Of a DNA stretch of 64,000 nucleotides, positions 30,157-38,900 are shown piece after piece. Both the position numbers and the translations under genes were made by a program. The notes below the pieces were generated by a model. The model saw nothing but the letters and a program-made list of their open reading frames with translations. It ran no database searches and was not told the DNA's origin. The first letter of the stretch is position 1. The number at the start of each line of letters is the position of its first letter. The stretch covers positions 5,766,001 through 5,830,000 of the forward strand of contig NZ_CP108002.1 in NCBI RefSeq assembly GCF_041435055.1, in the 5' to 3' direction. Source of the DNA: Streptomyces sp. NBC_00341. Lineage in GTDB: Bacteria > Actinomycetota > Actinomycetes > Streptomycetales > Streptomycetaceae.

Positions 30157-30261
30157 GGCGTCATGAAAGCAGTCGCCACTGACAACTCGGCCCGCTGGTC
30201 CGGACGGTGGCGTCCCTGACTCCAGCGGATTCTGGCCGACCGCACGTGTCCTGGCTCAGGA

Positions 30262-30525
30262 TCAGGTGTCGTACACGGTAGAGCGATGCCCGATGTGTAC
30301 GACCCACACCACCAGTTCACCGTTGTCGATCGTGTAGACGACACGGTAGTCACCCACTCGTAGGCGGCGGCGTTCCGGCTGGGATACGAGTGCGGTGGTG
30401 CTGAAGCCGAGCGGGTCGCTTTCCAGCTCGGTCAGTTTGGCCAGGATGCGCAGCGCCATGTCGCGGGGGATCTTGCGGAGTTCGGCCTGAGCCTCAGGCC
30501 GGAAGACGGTGCGGTACTCACTCAT
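30262..30525 (-). CDS. RelE/ParE-type toxin
   Basis: An 87-residue basic protein with the RelE/ParE fold pattern. A helix FRPEAQAELRKIPRDMALRI is followed by a second helix, then the strand block RRLRVGDYRVVYTIDNGELV and a final strand VVWVVHIGHRSTVY. The RLRVGDYRV motif and the C-terminal His-Arg-Tyr are characteristic of mRNA-cleaving RelE-like toxins. Its start overlaps the antitoxin gene by 8 bp, the usual antitoxin-first operon. It could stabilise the island or act in phage defence; neither is shown. Confidence 0.9.
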   Translation of the reverse strand: MSEYRTVFRPEAQAELRKIPRDMALRILAKLTELESDPLGFSTTALVSQPERRRLRVGDYRVVYTIDNGELVVWVVHIGHRSTVYDT

Positions 30526-30787
30526 TGCGCGCCAGCGTCTCCCTCATGACGTCCTCAATCGGAATGCCCGCTGCCGGATTCGCCATGCGCTCGTCGATGA
30601 TCCGATTGATCTCGCGCTCTTCCCACTCTTGGTACTTCCGAAGTACCTCGATGGACACGACGGCGGCGACCTCCTTGCCTCGGCGCGTGATCACGGTGGG
30701 TACGTCATCCCGGTCGGCCCGCTCCACGACCTCGGCCAGGTGTGCGCGCACATCGCGGATGGTCTCTATGGGCAAGGGCTGCGTCAT
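30518..30787 (-). CDS. Phd/YefM-type antitoxin
   Basis: An 89-residue partner of the RelE-like toxin. The N-terminal DNA-binding Phd/YefM fold is clear (IETIRDVRAHLAEVVERADR, then VPTVITRRGKEVAAVVSIEVL). The C-terminal helix, acidic and Arg-rich (REINRIIDERMANPAAGIP), would wrap the toxin. The ATG at 30787 begins the conserved domain; a TTG at 30823 is possible but lies inside the probable operator. Antitoxins of this type repress their own operon, and a TGTGTACACA palindrome lies 26-35 bp upstream. Confidence 0.9.
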   Translation of the reverse strand: MTQPLPIETIRDVRAHLAEVVERADRDDVPTVITRRGKEVAAVVSIEVLRKYQEWEEREINRIIDERMANPAAGIPIEDVMRETLARNE

Positions 30788-30812
30788 GCGCTCAAGCGTA
30801 CCAAGTGTCTCA

Positions 30813-30822
30813 TGTGTACACA
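30813..30822. promoter_or_regulatory. Candidate operator of the toxin-antitoxin operon
   Basis: TGTGTACACA, a perfect 10-bp palindrome 26 bp upstream of the antitoxin start. TGTACA-cored palindromes are common Phd/YefM operators; the assignment is by position. Confidence 0.5.
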
Positions 30823-30863
30823 AGGCACAGTCGATCGGCCCTGGCCCTTTGCTGCGACCTGGC

Positions 30864-30903
30864 GTGCTGGATGAATTCCGACGGTGCTGGATTGGTGCTG
30901 GAT
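30864..30903 (+). repeat. GTGCTGGAT nonamers, right end of island
   Basis: Three direct copies at 30864-30872, 30884-30892 and 30895-30903. The last two have the same 11-bp period as the pair at the left end of the island. Confidence 0.6.
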
Positions 30904-30951
30904 AAGTTCTTCAGGATCCCTGTTTTCGCAGGTGGGAGCTCTGTTCTGTAT

Positions 30952-30976
30952 GTTCCGCTTCAACGTGTAACCGGTG
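30952..30976 (+). repeat. Right copy of the ychF 3'-end repeat (attR-like)
   Basis: Begins GTTCCGCTTCAACGTGTAAC. It carries codons for RFNV and a stop, but no reading frame leads into it. The C-rich codon usage and the following strong terminator suggest this is the original ychF end displaced by the insertion. Confidence 0.75.
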
Positions 30977-31018
30977 ACACACCAACACGACGCTGATCCG
31001 GCAAACGTGCAGGGCGAA

Positions 31019-31048
31019 AGGGGTCCGACTCTTCGGGGTCGGACCCCT
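31019..31048 (+). terminator. 11-bp perfect hairpin after the displaced ychF end
   Basis: AGGGGTCCGAC (31019-31029) pairs with GTCGGACCCCT (31038-31048) around an 8-nt loop. It is the probable original ychF terminator and now isolates the island from downstream genes. Confidence 0.8.
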
Positions 31049-31249
31049 GGCCTGTTCCTGTGCTGCTGAGGTCGGGCGGCGACCGCGAGACCGTCGTCGA
31101 CCATCGACATCTCAGCCGTCCCGCTCTCCGACGTCGAGAAGCCGTAATGCGGGCGGGCAACGGGGAACGCATCGTGTTCGCGCCGTAGGGCGCCGGATCC
31201 CGCCCCGCCGCTGTCCGTCGCCGCGCTCGATGGGGTGTCCCGGCGGGCC

Positions 31250-32086
31250 CTAGGGGTGAACGCGGTGGTCCGGCGGGTGCCGCAGGTCGTTGATGAGGTC
31301 GTCCAGTGCATTGCTGAGGGTGGCGGCATTGGTCTCGTCGAACCAAGTGGTCCGGATGCGTTCGTTGTTGCCCCTGGGGGTCTCGTGGTCGGCCGAGAGT
31401 TGTTGCAGGGAGCGGGTCTCGTCACCCAAGGCGCGGCCCACGGCTTGGAAGAGGCCTCGCACGTAGTGCTCCGCGTCGGGAGCGGGGATTCCGTGACCGG
31501 CGGCCCATGACGTGAGCGTGGCGAGATAGGCGTAGTGGGCGGTGAGGGTTCCCGTCAGTGCGGAGAAGACGTCGAAGGCCGCCTCGTCCGCGACCGGCAG
31601 TGCTCCGCCGAGCTGCTCGAAGAAGCTGTCGACGGCCGGGTGCGACGGGTACGTCACGGTGACGGAACGGCGTTCGCGTACGGAAGGCAGTGGGATGGCG
31701 CGCACCAGCGTGGCGTCGGTGGCAGGGGCGGCAGGGGTTGCGTGGGTGGTGCGGGCGGTGTCGGTGGCGAGCATGCTGCGCAGGTCGTCGTTCGTGACCC
31801 CGGCCATCACGTTGACCACCACTTTGGACCCGTCCACCCGCAGGCCGTCCAACGCTTCGTGCCGGTCCTGACGGCGTACGGCGACGATCACCAACTCGGA
31901 CCGGTCCGCCACCTGTTGGTTGTCGGCGCAGACGTGGACGCCTTCGTACCGCTCGGAGAGGTCGGCGGAGGTGCGGGCGCCCCGCGGTGAGAGGAACACC
32001 TCGGGCGTCGGGCCGGCCGGGTCGCGCAGTCCCTCCACGAGGGCCCGGCCGATCTCTCCCACTCCGATGATGCCGATGCGTTTCAC
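31250..32086 (-). CDS. Pyrroline-5-carboxylate reductase-like NAD(P)-dependent enzyme
   Basis: A 278-residue protein of the ProC/6-phosphogluconate dehydrogenase-like fold. The N-terminal Rossmann motif is GIIGVGEIGRALVEGL (about 4-19), followed by DRSELVIVAVRRQD and KVVVNVMAGVT. The helical C-terminal domain contains FDVFSALTGTLTAHYAYL and ends with PRGNNERIRTTWFDE, which matches the ProC ETPGG region only loosely. The canonical housekeeping ProC may lie elsewhere, so a side-pathway dehydrogenase is equally possible. Upstream is a small membrane-protein gene on the same strand and a TetR gene, suggesting a TetR-controlled unit. Confidence 0.8.
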   Translation of the reverse strand: MKRIGIIGVGEIGRALVEGLRDPAGPTPEVFLSPRGARTSADLSERYEGVHVCADNQQVADRSELVIVAVRRQDRHEALDGLRVDGSKVVVNVMAGVTNDDLRSMLATDTARTTHATPAAPATDATLVRAIPLPSVRERRSVTVTYPSHPAVDSFFEQLGGALPVADEAAFDVFSALTGTLTAHYAYLATLTSWAAGHGIPAPDAEHYVRGLFQAVGRALGDETRSLQQLSADHETPRGNNERIRTTWFDETNAATLSNALDDLINDLRHPPDHRVHP

Positions 32087-32144
32087 GGTTCGTCCTTCCT
32101 GGCGTGTGTCAGCGGGGTCTGTGTCGAACGCGGTGTGCCGCGTC

Positions 32145-32666
32145 TCATGCCGGTCGCCGTTTCCTCCACAGCAGGGCGATTGCCAGGGCGCCCGCCAGGC
32201 TGGGAGCCATTCCGGCCCAGCCCAGGGCCGGTGGCAGGCCGGTCGCGCCGGAGGTGTCGGTGGTGAGCAGGCCGGTCAGCCCGGCGCCTGCTCCCAGGGC
32301 GAACAGCACCGTCGCGGCGGGACGGGCCCACCGCCAGCCCGCTCTGACGGACCGGGCTGCCCCGATCCAGGCCAGGACTCCCAGCGCTCCGATGACGGAC
32401 AGCAGGACAAGGTAGGTGCTGACGGCCGAGTCCACTCGGGCCTGGGAGTACGTGGGGTAGCCGTCCCGGATGTGGTCGGCCAGCAGGTGGGTGGTGGCGC
32501 GGTCCGCGTACGGGGTGGCGGTCGCGATGAGGGTGAGGGCGAGCCCCGTGTACATCGCGCCGATTGCCCCTCTCCGGCGGTCGGGGAAGGCCGCGGCCGC
32601 GTCCTCCGCCGATACCGACGACCGGTCCGGCTGAGGTGGACGTGCCCCGGCGGCGGTCTCGCTCAT
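32145..32666 (-). CDS. Four-helix membrane protein
   Basis: A 173-residue protein with an acidic cytoplasmic N-terminus and four hydrophobic segments (~34-52, ~85-103, ~115-134, ~145-166). It resembles small actinobacterial membrane proteins often found beside TetR or exporter genes; no family is recognised with certainty. It is transcribed away from the TetR gene, with two CTAC-N3-GTAG operators in the shared region, so it is the likely target of that repressor. The ProC-like gene follows 58 bp downstream. Confidence 0.78.
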   Translation of the reverse strand: MSETAAGARPPQPDRSSVSAEDAAAAFPDRRRGAIGAMYTGLALTLIATATPYADRATTHLLADHIRDGYPTYSQARVDSAVSTYLVLLSVIGALGVLAWIGAARSVRAGWRWARPAATVLFALGAGAGLTGLLTTDTSGATGLPPALGWAGMAPSLAGALAIALLWRKRRPA

Positions 32667-32732
32667 GTCTGGTCCCCGTTCTCCGCGTTCCGCGGCGTGT
32701 TCTTCGCCAAGTCATTCGCCAGGTCAATGGAA

Positions 32733-32779
32733 AACCTACGTTGTAGGTTCCAGTGGCACGTTAAGTTCTACGATGTAGA
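32733..32779. promoter_or_regulatory. Twin TetR operators
   Basis: AACCTAC-GTT-GTAGGTT (32733-32749) and TCTAC-GAT-GTAGA (32767-32779) are both perfect palindromes sharing the core CTAC-N3-GTAG. Their centres are 32 bp apart, about three helical turns. They lie between the divergent TetR gene and the small membrane-protein gene. Autoregulation is the natural reading. Confidence 0.75.
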
Positions 32780-32816
32780 TTTAGCAAGGGGGCAAGAGGA
32801 TGCGGGAGGAGTGGGT

Positions 32817-33458
32817 GTGGCCAGACGTGCGCGGGGTACCTCGGCGGGGCTCGACAGGGAGCGGATCGCGGCCGCGGCCGTGGCGCTCGTGGATCGCGAC
32901 GGCCTTGAGCGTTTCGGGGTGCGGCGGCTGGCCGAGGAGCTCGGGGTCGACCCGATGTCGATCTACCACCACGTCAAGGGCAAGGCCGCGCTCCTCGATG
33001 TGATCTCCGAGGCCGTACTCGCCGAGGTGGCGACCGCTCCTGACGGTGCGTCGCACGACTGGGCGGCGGTCGTCCGGCGGACCGCCCACTCCTACCGGGA
33101 CGTGGCGTACCGGCATCCACAGGTGTTCCCGCTGCTCGTCACCCGTGCTCAGACCTCGACGGTGGCCATCGCCGCCCTGGAGCACGTCGTCTCCGCGATG
33201 CGTGCGGCCGGTCTGCCCGACGTGGTGGCCGCGGATGCCCCGATGGTGCTGTTCGGCTTCCTCAACGGCCACCTGCTGGCGCGTACCGGGGGTGGCCCCG
33301 AAGGGCCTGCTTCCGTACCCGAGTTCGACTCCGGCGCGTACCCCGGCATGGCCGCCCTGGCGCCCCAGTGGGCCGACTTCGGCTCTGTCGCGGAGTTCGA
33401 CCGGATGCTCGACATCGTGCTCGACGGGATCAGGAGCCGGGCGGCTCGCCCGGACTGA
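32817..33458 (+). CDS. TetR family regulator
   Basis: A 213-residue repressor. The N-terminal HTH spans ~13-58 (RERIAAAAVALVDRDGLERF, VRRLAEELGVDPMSIYHHVK). The C-terminal domain, of the tetracycline-repressor C type, includes RRTAHSYRDVAYRHPQVFPLL and FDRMLDIVLDGIRSR. A GTG at 32817 is selected: GGAGGA lies 7 bp upstream, and the protein starts with the usual basic arm ARRARGTSAGL. It probably binds the twin CTAC-N3-GTAG palindromes just upstream and represses itself and the divergent membrane-protein gene. The alkylsulfatase 137 bp downstream has a different palindrome. Confidence 0.92.
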   Translation: MARRARGTSAGLDRERIAAAAVALVDRDGLERFGVRRLAEELGVDPMSIYHHVKGKAALLDVISEAVLAEVATAPDGASHDWAAVVRRTAHSYRDVAYRHPQVFPLLVTRAQTSTVAIAALEHVVSAMRAAGLPDVVAADAPMVLFGFLNGHLLARTGGGPEGPASVPEFDSGAYPGMAALAPQWADFGSVAEFDRMLDIVLDGIRSRAARPD

Positions 33459-33548
33459 GGGCAGGCTCGTGCCGGAGGGCGCCGGCCGGGTTCCCCCGGG
33501 GAGGTGTGCGGATTCCTGGGATTCCCGGAGGGAGACGCTTCGGGTGCG

Positions 33549-33574
33549 TGATGCATTTATGTGTAAATGCGTCA
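33549..33574. promoter_or_regulatory. 26-bp AT-rich palindrome before the alkylsulfatase gene
   Basis: GCATTTA-TGTG-TAAATGC (33553-33570) is perfect and extends outward to TGA/TCA after one mismatch. It lies 22 bp upstream of the ATG and is strikingly AT-rich for this genome. It does not match the CTAC-N3-GTAG operators of the adjacent TetR gene, so another regulator is implied. Confidence 0.6.
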
Positions 33575-33595
33575 TTTTTAGGCTATTCGTTGTTC

Positions 33596-35425
33596 ATGAG
33601 TGATCTCGATTACGCCGACAGGTCCGACTTCGAGGACGCCGACCGAGGCTTCGTCGCCGCCCTCTCGCCCGCGGTCGTCCGGACGGACGACGGCCGGGTC
33701 ATCTGGGACGGGGAGGCGTACGCCTTCCTCGACGGTGACTGCCCGCCCAGTGCTCACCCGAGCCTCTGGCGACAGAGCCAGCTGTGCAACAAGCAGGGCC
33801 TGTTCGAGGTGACCGAGGGGATCTACCAGGTCCGCAACCTGGACCTGTCGAACATGACGCTGGTCGAGGGCGACACCGGGGTCGTCGTCATCGACCCGCT
33901 GATCTCCGCCGAGACCGCGGCCGCCGCGCTCGCGCTGTACCGCGAGCACCGCGGTGACCGCGCGGTCACCGGGCTGATCTACACCCACTCCCACGGCGAC
34001 CACTTCGGCGGATCCCGCGGTGTGCTGCCGCACGGCCACGCCCCCGTGCCGGTGATCGCCCCGGCCGGGTTCCTGGAACACGCGGTCGCGGAGAACGTGT
34101 ACGCCGGCGGCGCGATGACCCGGCGCGCGGTCTACATGTACGGCGCCGAACTGGACAAGGGCCCTGCCGGCCAGATCAGCGCCGGGCTGGGCATGACGAC
34201 GTCCAAGGGGACGATCACCCTCGTGCCGCCGACCGTGGACATCACCCGCACCGGTCAGGAGGAGACCGTCGACGGCGTGCGGATCGTGTTCCAGATGACG
34301 CCGGACACCGAGGCGCCCTCGGAGATGAACTTCTACTTCCCCGACCGGCGCGCCCTGTGCATGGCGGAGAACGCGACCCACAACATGCACAACATCCTGA
34401 CCCTGCGTGGCGCGGTGGTCCGTGACACCCGTATCTGGGCCCACTACCTGGGCGAGACGATCACGCTGTTCGGTGACCGGGCCGAGGTCGCGTTCGCCTC
34501 CCACCACTGGCCCACCTGGGGCCGGGACCGCATCATCGAGCACCTGGCCGGCCAGCGGGACATGTGGGCGTACCTGCACGACCAGACCCTGCGCATGACC
34601 AACCAGGGACTGACCGGTACGGAGATCGCCGAGCGGATGGAACTTCCCCCGGCGGTCGCGAAGCGGTGGGCGAACCGCGGCTACTACGGTTCGGTCAGCC
34701 ACAACGTCAAGGCCATCTACCAGCGCTACATGGGCTGGTTCGACGGCAACCCCGCCCACCTGTGGGAGCACCCGCCCGTCGAGCAGGCAAAGCGGTTCGC
34801 CGCCGACTACGGCGGCGTACCCGCGCTGATCGCCAAGGGCGAGGAGTACGCCGCCTCCGGGGACCTCCGGTTCGCCGCGACGCTGCTGGGGCACGCGGTC
34901 TTCGCCGCCCCGGAGGACGCGATCGCCAAGCAGGCGCTGGCCGCGGTGTACGAGAAGCTCGGCTTCGGCGCGGAGAACGGCCCCTGGCGCAACTTCTACC
35001 TGATGGGCGCGCAGGAGCTGCGCGGCGCGATCGCGCACACCGCGCTGGAGACCACGAACCCCGAGATGGCGATGGCCCTCACCGTCGACATGCTCATCGA
35101 CTCGCTGGCCATCCGCGTCGACGGCCCCCGGGCGTGGGACGAGAAGCTGACCATGACCTGGAACGTCACCGACGAGGGCCGCACCTGGCACCTTCTGCTC
35201 TCCAACGGGGCCCTCACCTACCGCAGCACAGAGGCCGCCCCGGAGGCTGACGGGCCGGACCCGGCCGCCGATCTGACCCTGACTCTGACCAAGTCCCAGC
35301 TGCTCGCGGTCCTGGCCGGCAAGGGCCTGGACGACGTGCACGTCCAGGGCGATCCGCAGGTGCTCGCGACCCTCGTGGGCCTGCTCGACAACCCCGACCC
35401 CGACTTCGCCATCGTCACGCCCTGA
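33596..35425 (+). CDS. Alkylsulfatase (SdsA-type metallo-beta-lactamase fold)
   Basis: A 609-residue class III sulfatase predicted to hydrolyse alkyl sulfates such as SDS to alcohol and sulfate. The binuclear zinc motif THSHGDH (His131, His133, Asp135, His136) starts the metallo-beta-lactamase domain; further metal and substrate blocks are EMNFYFPDRRALCMAENATH and ASHHWPTWGRDR. A helical dimerisation domain (~365-475) and a C-terminal SCP2-like domain (~480-605, DLTLTLTKSQLLAVLAGKGL) complete the classical order. No signal peptide is seen, unlike secreted SdsA1. The ATG has no strong Shine-Dalgarno and sits just after an AT-rich palindrome. Confidence 0.93.
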   Translation: MSDLDYADRSDFEDADRGFVAALSPAVVRTDDGRVIWDGEAYAFLDGDCPPSAHPSLWRQSQLCNKQGLFEVTEGIYQVRNLDLSNMTLVEGDTGVVVIDPLISAETAAAALALYREHRGDRAVTGLIYTHSHGDHFGGSRGVLPHGHAPVPVIAPAGFLEHAVAENVYAGGAMTRRAVYMYGAELDKGPAGQISAGLGMTTSKGTITLVPPTVDITRTGQEETVDGVRIVFQMTPDTEAPSEMNFYFPDRRALCMAENATHNMHNILTLRGAVVRDTRIWAHYLGETITLFGDRAEVAFASHHWPTWGRDRIIEHLAGQRDMWAYLHDQTLRMTNQGLTGTEIAERMELPPAVAKRWANRGYYGSVSHNVKAIYQRYMGWFDGNPAHLWEHPPVEQAKRFAADYGGVPALIAKGEEYAASGDLRFAATLLGHAVFAAPEDAIAKQALAAVYEKLGFGAENGPWRNFYLMGAQELRGAIAHTALETTNPEMAMALTVDMLIDSLAIRVDGPRAWDEKLTMTWNVTDEGRTWHLLLSNGALTYRSTEAAPEADGPDPAADLTLTLTKSQLLAVLAGKGLDDVHVQGDPQVLATLVGLLDNPDPDFAIVTP

Positions 35426-35465
35426 TCACCGACGCCCTGATCACCGACGTCCTGATCACCGACAC
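35421..35465. repeat. Three tandem 15-bp repeats over the alkylsulfatase stop codon
   Basis: CCTGATCACCGACGC (35421-35435) with copies at 35436-35450 and 35451-35465. The first copy contains the TGA stop. Each contains the palindrome TGATCA. The stretch separates the convergent alkylsulfatase and CHAT-cassette genes. Confidence 0.85.
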
Positions 35466-35479
35466 CCGGGCCCAGGGGC

Positions 35480-35977
35480 TCACGGCTCGCGGTTCATCAG
35501 GCTGAGGACGGCGCGGACGAGGGCGGTGAGGGCGCCGTCGGTGAGGGGCTTCTTCTCGATCCGGAACTCCACCGTGTTGCGGCCGTTGTCGCGCTTGAAG
35601 CGGAAGCTGACGTGCAGGCGCAGGAACGCGATGACGCCGGTGAGGACGGTCAGGTCCGCGACGACGTCCTCGCCGCCCATCTGGTCGTCCTCCGGCGGGT
35701 CGGCGAGGATCCCCTCGACCAGCGTCCGCGCGCCCTCCTCGCCCGCGAGCGCGGCCAGCACGCGGCGGGCGGCGGCCGGGGGATCGTCCGCCCGGGGCGG
35801 CGGAGCCCCGGCACCGGCCTGGGCGAAGAGCTCCTGGAGGATCCGCATCGCCTCCGGGGCGCTCGTCACACCGGTCGGGAAGGTGCGGCCCAGTTCGTAC
35901 GCCGCCTCCTCCAGCGCGAGCAGCGCGCTCCGGTCGGGCAGGGCGGCGGCCCTCTCGGTGTGGACGTCTGCGGCCAT
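35480..35977 (-). CDS. 165-residue accessory protein of the CHAT cassette
   Basis: Third gene of the TPR/CHAT operon; its ATG lies one base after the CHAT stop codon. The N-terminus (1-60) is helical and Ala-rich, the middle has PPEDDQMGGEDVVADLTVL, and the C-terminal ~50 residues look like a two-strand hairpin plus helix (VSFRFKRDNGRNTVEFRIEK, then a helix ending RAVLSLMNR). Such small beta-hairpin/helix modules recur beside CHAT and trypsin-like effectors in actinomycete conflict systems, but I cannot assign it to a named family. It could be a regulator, substrate or adaptor of the protease. Confidence 0.8.
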   Translation of the reverse strand: MAADVHTERAAALPDRSALLALEEAAYELGRTFPTGVTSAPEAMRILQELFAQAGAGAPPPRADDPPAAARRVLAALAGEEGARTLVEGILADPPEDDQMGGEDVVADLTVLTGVIAFLRLHVSFRFKRDNGRNTVEFRIEKKPLTDGALTALVRAVLSLMNREP

Positions 35978-35978
35978 G

Positions 35979-38900
35979 TCAGCTCCAGTCCCCGAGCGGG
36001 ACGAACGCCGCCCAGTGGTAGGGGTGGGACAGGTAGGCGTGGTCGGCATCCGCGAGCATGCGCCGCTGGGCGTCCCACAGGGCGCGCCACATCGGGCGTC
36101 CGCGCATCACCGCACCGGTCACCTCGTCGAGCAGGGCGGCGGAGCTGGTGCCGTCGACCTGCCAGATGGGGGCGAGGACCGTGCGGGTGCCGCCGCGCAG
36201 CAGGGCGCGGGGGAGGCCCGTGAAGTCCTCGCCGGGGTGGTCCGGCTCGTGCCAGCCGACCGAGCAGGCGCGCAGCACCACGTGGGACGGGGTGCGTGAG
36301 CCGGCCAGATCGCGGGCCCGCAGGAAGGTCCGCCTGGCCCGCCGCGAGGCAGGATCGGCGTGCCGGCTGGGGCGCTCCGTGCCGTCGGAGAGCAGCAGGG
36401 CGGAGTTCTCGGGGTCGCTGCGGTCCTGGTGTCCGTGGCAGGCGATGTAGGCGAGGTCGGCCTGCTCGATGCGGGCGAGGACCTCCTGCGGGGTGGCCTC
36501 CGGTCCGGTGAGCGAGGACAGCCGCCAGCCGGCACCGGCCGGGAGCGATTCGTCCTCGAAGCCGCTGCCTCCGCCCCGAAGGTCCTCCTCCGCGGCGACC
36601 CGCACGCACAGCGCGGTCCCCGAGCCGGTCCGTCGCGCGGCGCGCAGAGCGGCCAGGCCCGAGATGCTCGGGGTGTACACCAGGGCCGCCTGCTCCACGC
36701 AGTACCGCCCGTCCGGCAGCCGCAGCGCACCGAGCGGCAGCACGGACAGCGGCCCGTGCGGCGCCACACACAGCAGCCCGCGGTCCGCCAGCAGCTCCTG
36801 GAACGGCAGCAGCAGCTCCGCCAGCCCCTCCAACGGCAGCGGGACCGGCCGCCGCGGCTTGATCGGCGGGACGGCGGGGAAGGCGGAGCGGTCGCCGTCG
36901 ACCGTGAGACGGATCTTCTCCGCGGCGCTGTGCAGCTGGGCGCGACCCACCGCGATGCGGTGCCACCGCAGCGCGTTCTCGCCGGACGCCAGCACGAAGC
37001 AGAAGGTCTCGGACTCGCCGGTGAAGTACGAGGCCAGCACCATGCCCTCCGCCGGAGCCGCCTCGTCCAGCAGCCTCAACGCCTCCTCGAACCGGGCCGG
37101 TTGTGCCCGGCGCAGCCGTACGTACTCCGGCGCGAACGGCTCCAGCGCCTCGTAGAGCGGAGTGAGCGCCCGCGCGCACTCGCGCCAGGACCAGGCCCGG
37201 TCCGGGCGCTCCCCGCCCGCCAGCTGCCTTTGCGTGTGCAGCAGTTCCTGCTCCGCGTCCCACAGCCGCTGCGGTACTTGCGACGGCTTGGCCAGGGGCA
37301 TCCGCACCAGGTCGTCGGCCATGCCGCGGGCCTTCGCCTCCTCGTGCAGGTCGAAGGCCAGCAGCTCGGGCGGCCGGCTGTCGGGCAGCGGCAGGTCGTC
37401 GCCGTACTCGAACAGCAGGGACAGCAGCGCCTCGTACAGCGGGAGCACCAGACCCGCGGCCTGGTCCGCGTCCTGGAGCAGCGGATGCGACTCCCGTGCG
37501 CGCAGCCGCAGACCGCGGTGGTGCCACAGCACCTCGAAGGCCCGCCGGTGCCCGCCCGGCACCCGCGCCAGCAGCCGGGCCAGGCCCAGCGGCAGGGCCG
37601 GGTCCGGGAGCCGGCCCCGCGCATCGTGGAAGGCGAGGACCTCCTCCAGCAGCTCCACCGCGACCTGCGGACCGCGTACCTCCGCGACCGCCTCGCACAC
37701 CGGCACCGCCAGGTCCTGCAACGTACGGGAGACGTTCCGCTCCTGCGCGCGGCGCAGCCCCGCCGCGAGCCGGTCCGCCATCCGTGCCCGCCGCGCCGGA
37801 TCGCGCTCGACGCCGCACAGCCGTTGCAGGGCCAGCAGGCGCGTGTCCGGCAAATCGTGCGCCCCCTCGGGGAAGAGACGCAGCATGCGCTTGCGCAGCT
37901 TGGAGAGGGCGAAAGCGATCGGATCGGAAGGACCGCCCAGCGGCAGCAGCTGCGAGAGCGGCATGCGTTCGCGAATCCGCTCGGGAAGGTGCTCGGGTTG
38001 CCGGGCGTCCTCGGTGTCCCCGGAGACGTACAGGGCGTAGCGGTAGCACTCGGCCGCGCCGGCTTCGTGGCCCTCCGACAGGTCCAGGTCGCCCATCGTG
38101 ACGAGCAGCTCGCCGAAGCACGGGTAGGTCGAGCCCGCCGAGTCGAAGAGGCCCTGCGTCAGCTGAGTCTCCAGCGAGAGCAGGTCGCGGGGGAGACGCG
38201 GGTCGGTGCCGGAGAACAGCAGTGCGGCCAGGGTGCAGCGCAGCGACACCAGGTTCAGATATCCCGCGCCCTGCTGTTCGGCCCGTTCCAGCTCGTCGCT
38301 GAGGAGTTCGAACGCCTCCCACTGGCGGTGGGTGCGCCGCAGGCAGGAGACCAGGCCGTACAGCGTCGACGCGCGCGGCGCGGCCCGCGTCGACATCTCG
38401 GGCAGCTCCAGCAGGGCGCGATAGGCATCGGCGGCCGCTCCCAGCGCACCGAGCGCCTCCGCCACCTGGGCCCGGCAGCTGAGGAGATCCCAGCGCGAGG
38501 GCATGAACGCCCCGTCCGAGTCGTTCTCGGGACGCGCCGCCAGTGCCTCCGCGCGCTCCAGCGGGGGCACGGCCTCCCGGTAGCGGTGCAGCGAGATGAG
38601 GGTGTTCGCGAGCTGGAAGCGCACCGCCGCCTCCTCGACGGCGGAGACCGTCCCCTCCCTGTCGACGGATGCGGCCGCCTGCGTCAGCACCTCGGCCCGG
38701 TGCGGCAGATCGCCCATCGTGAGATGCACAGAGGCCAGTTGCAGGTAGGTGTTCACCAGCGAATGCGCGTCGCCCACCGCATGCTGCAGCGAGAGCGCGC
38801 GAGCCGCGTGGTAGAGCGCCCTGCGGTGCCGTCCCTCGTGCAGCAGGTGGTTCGCCCAGTCGGCACGGGCCGTCACCTGGCTCGGACCGTCCTCTGTGAG

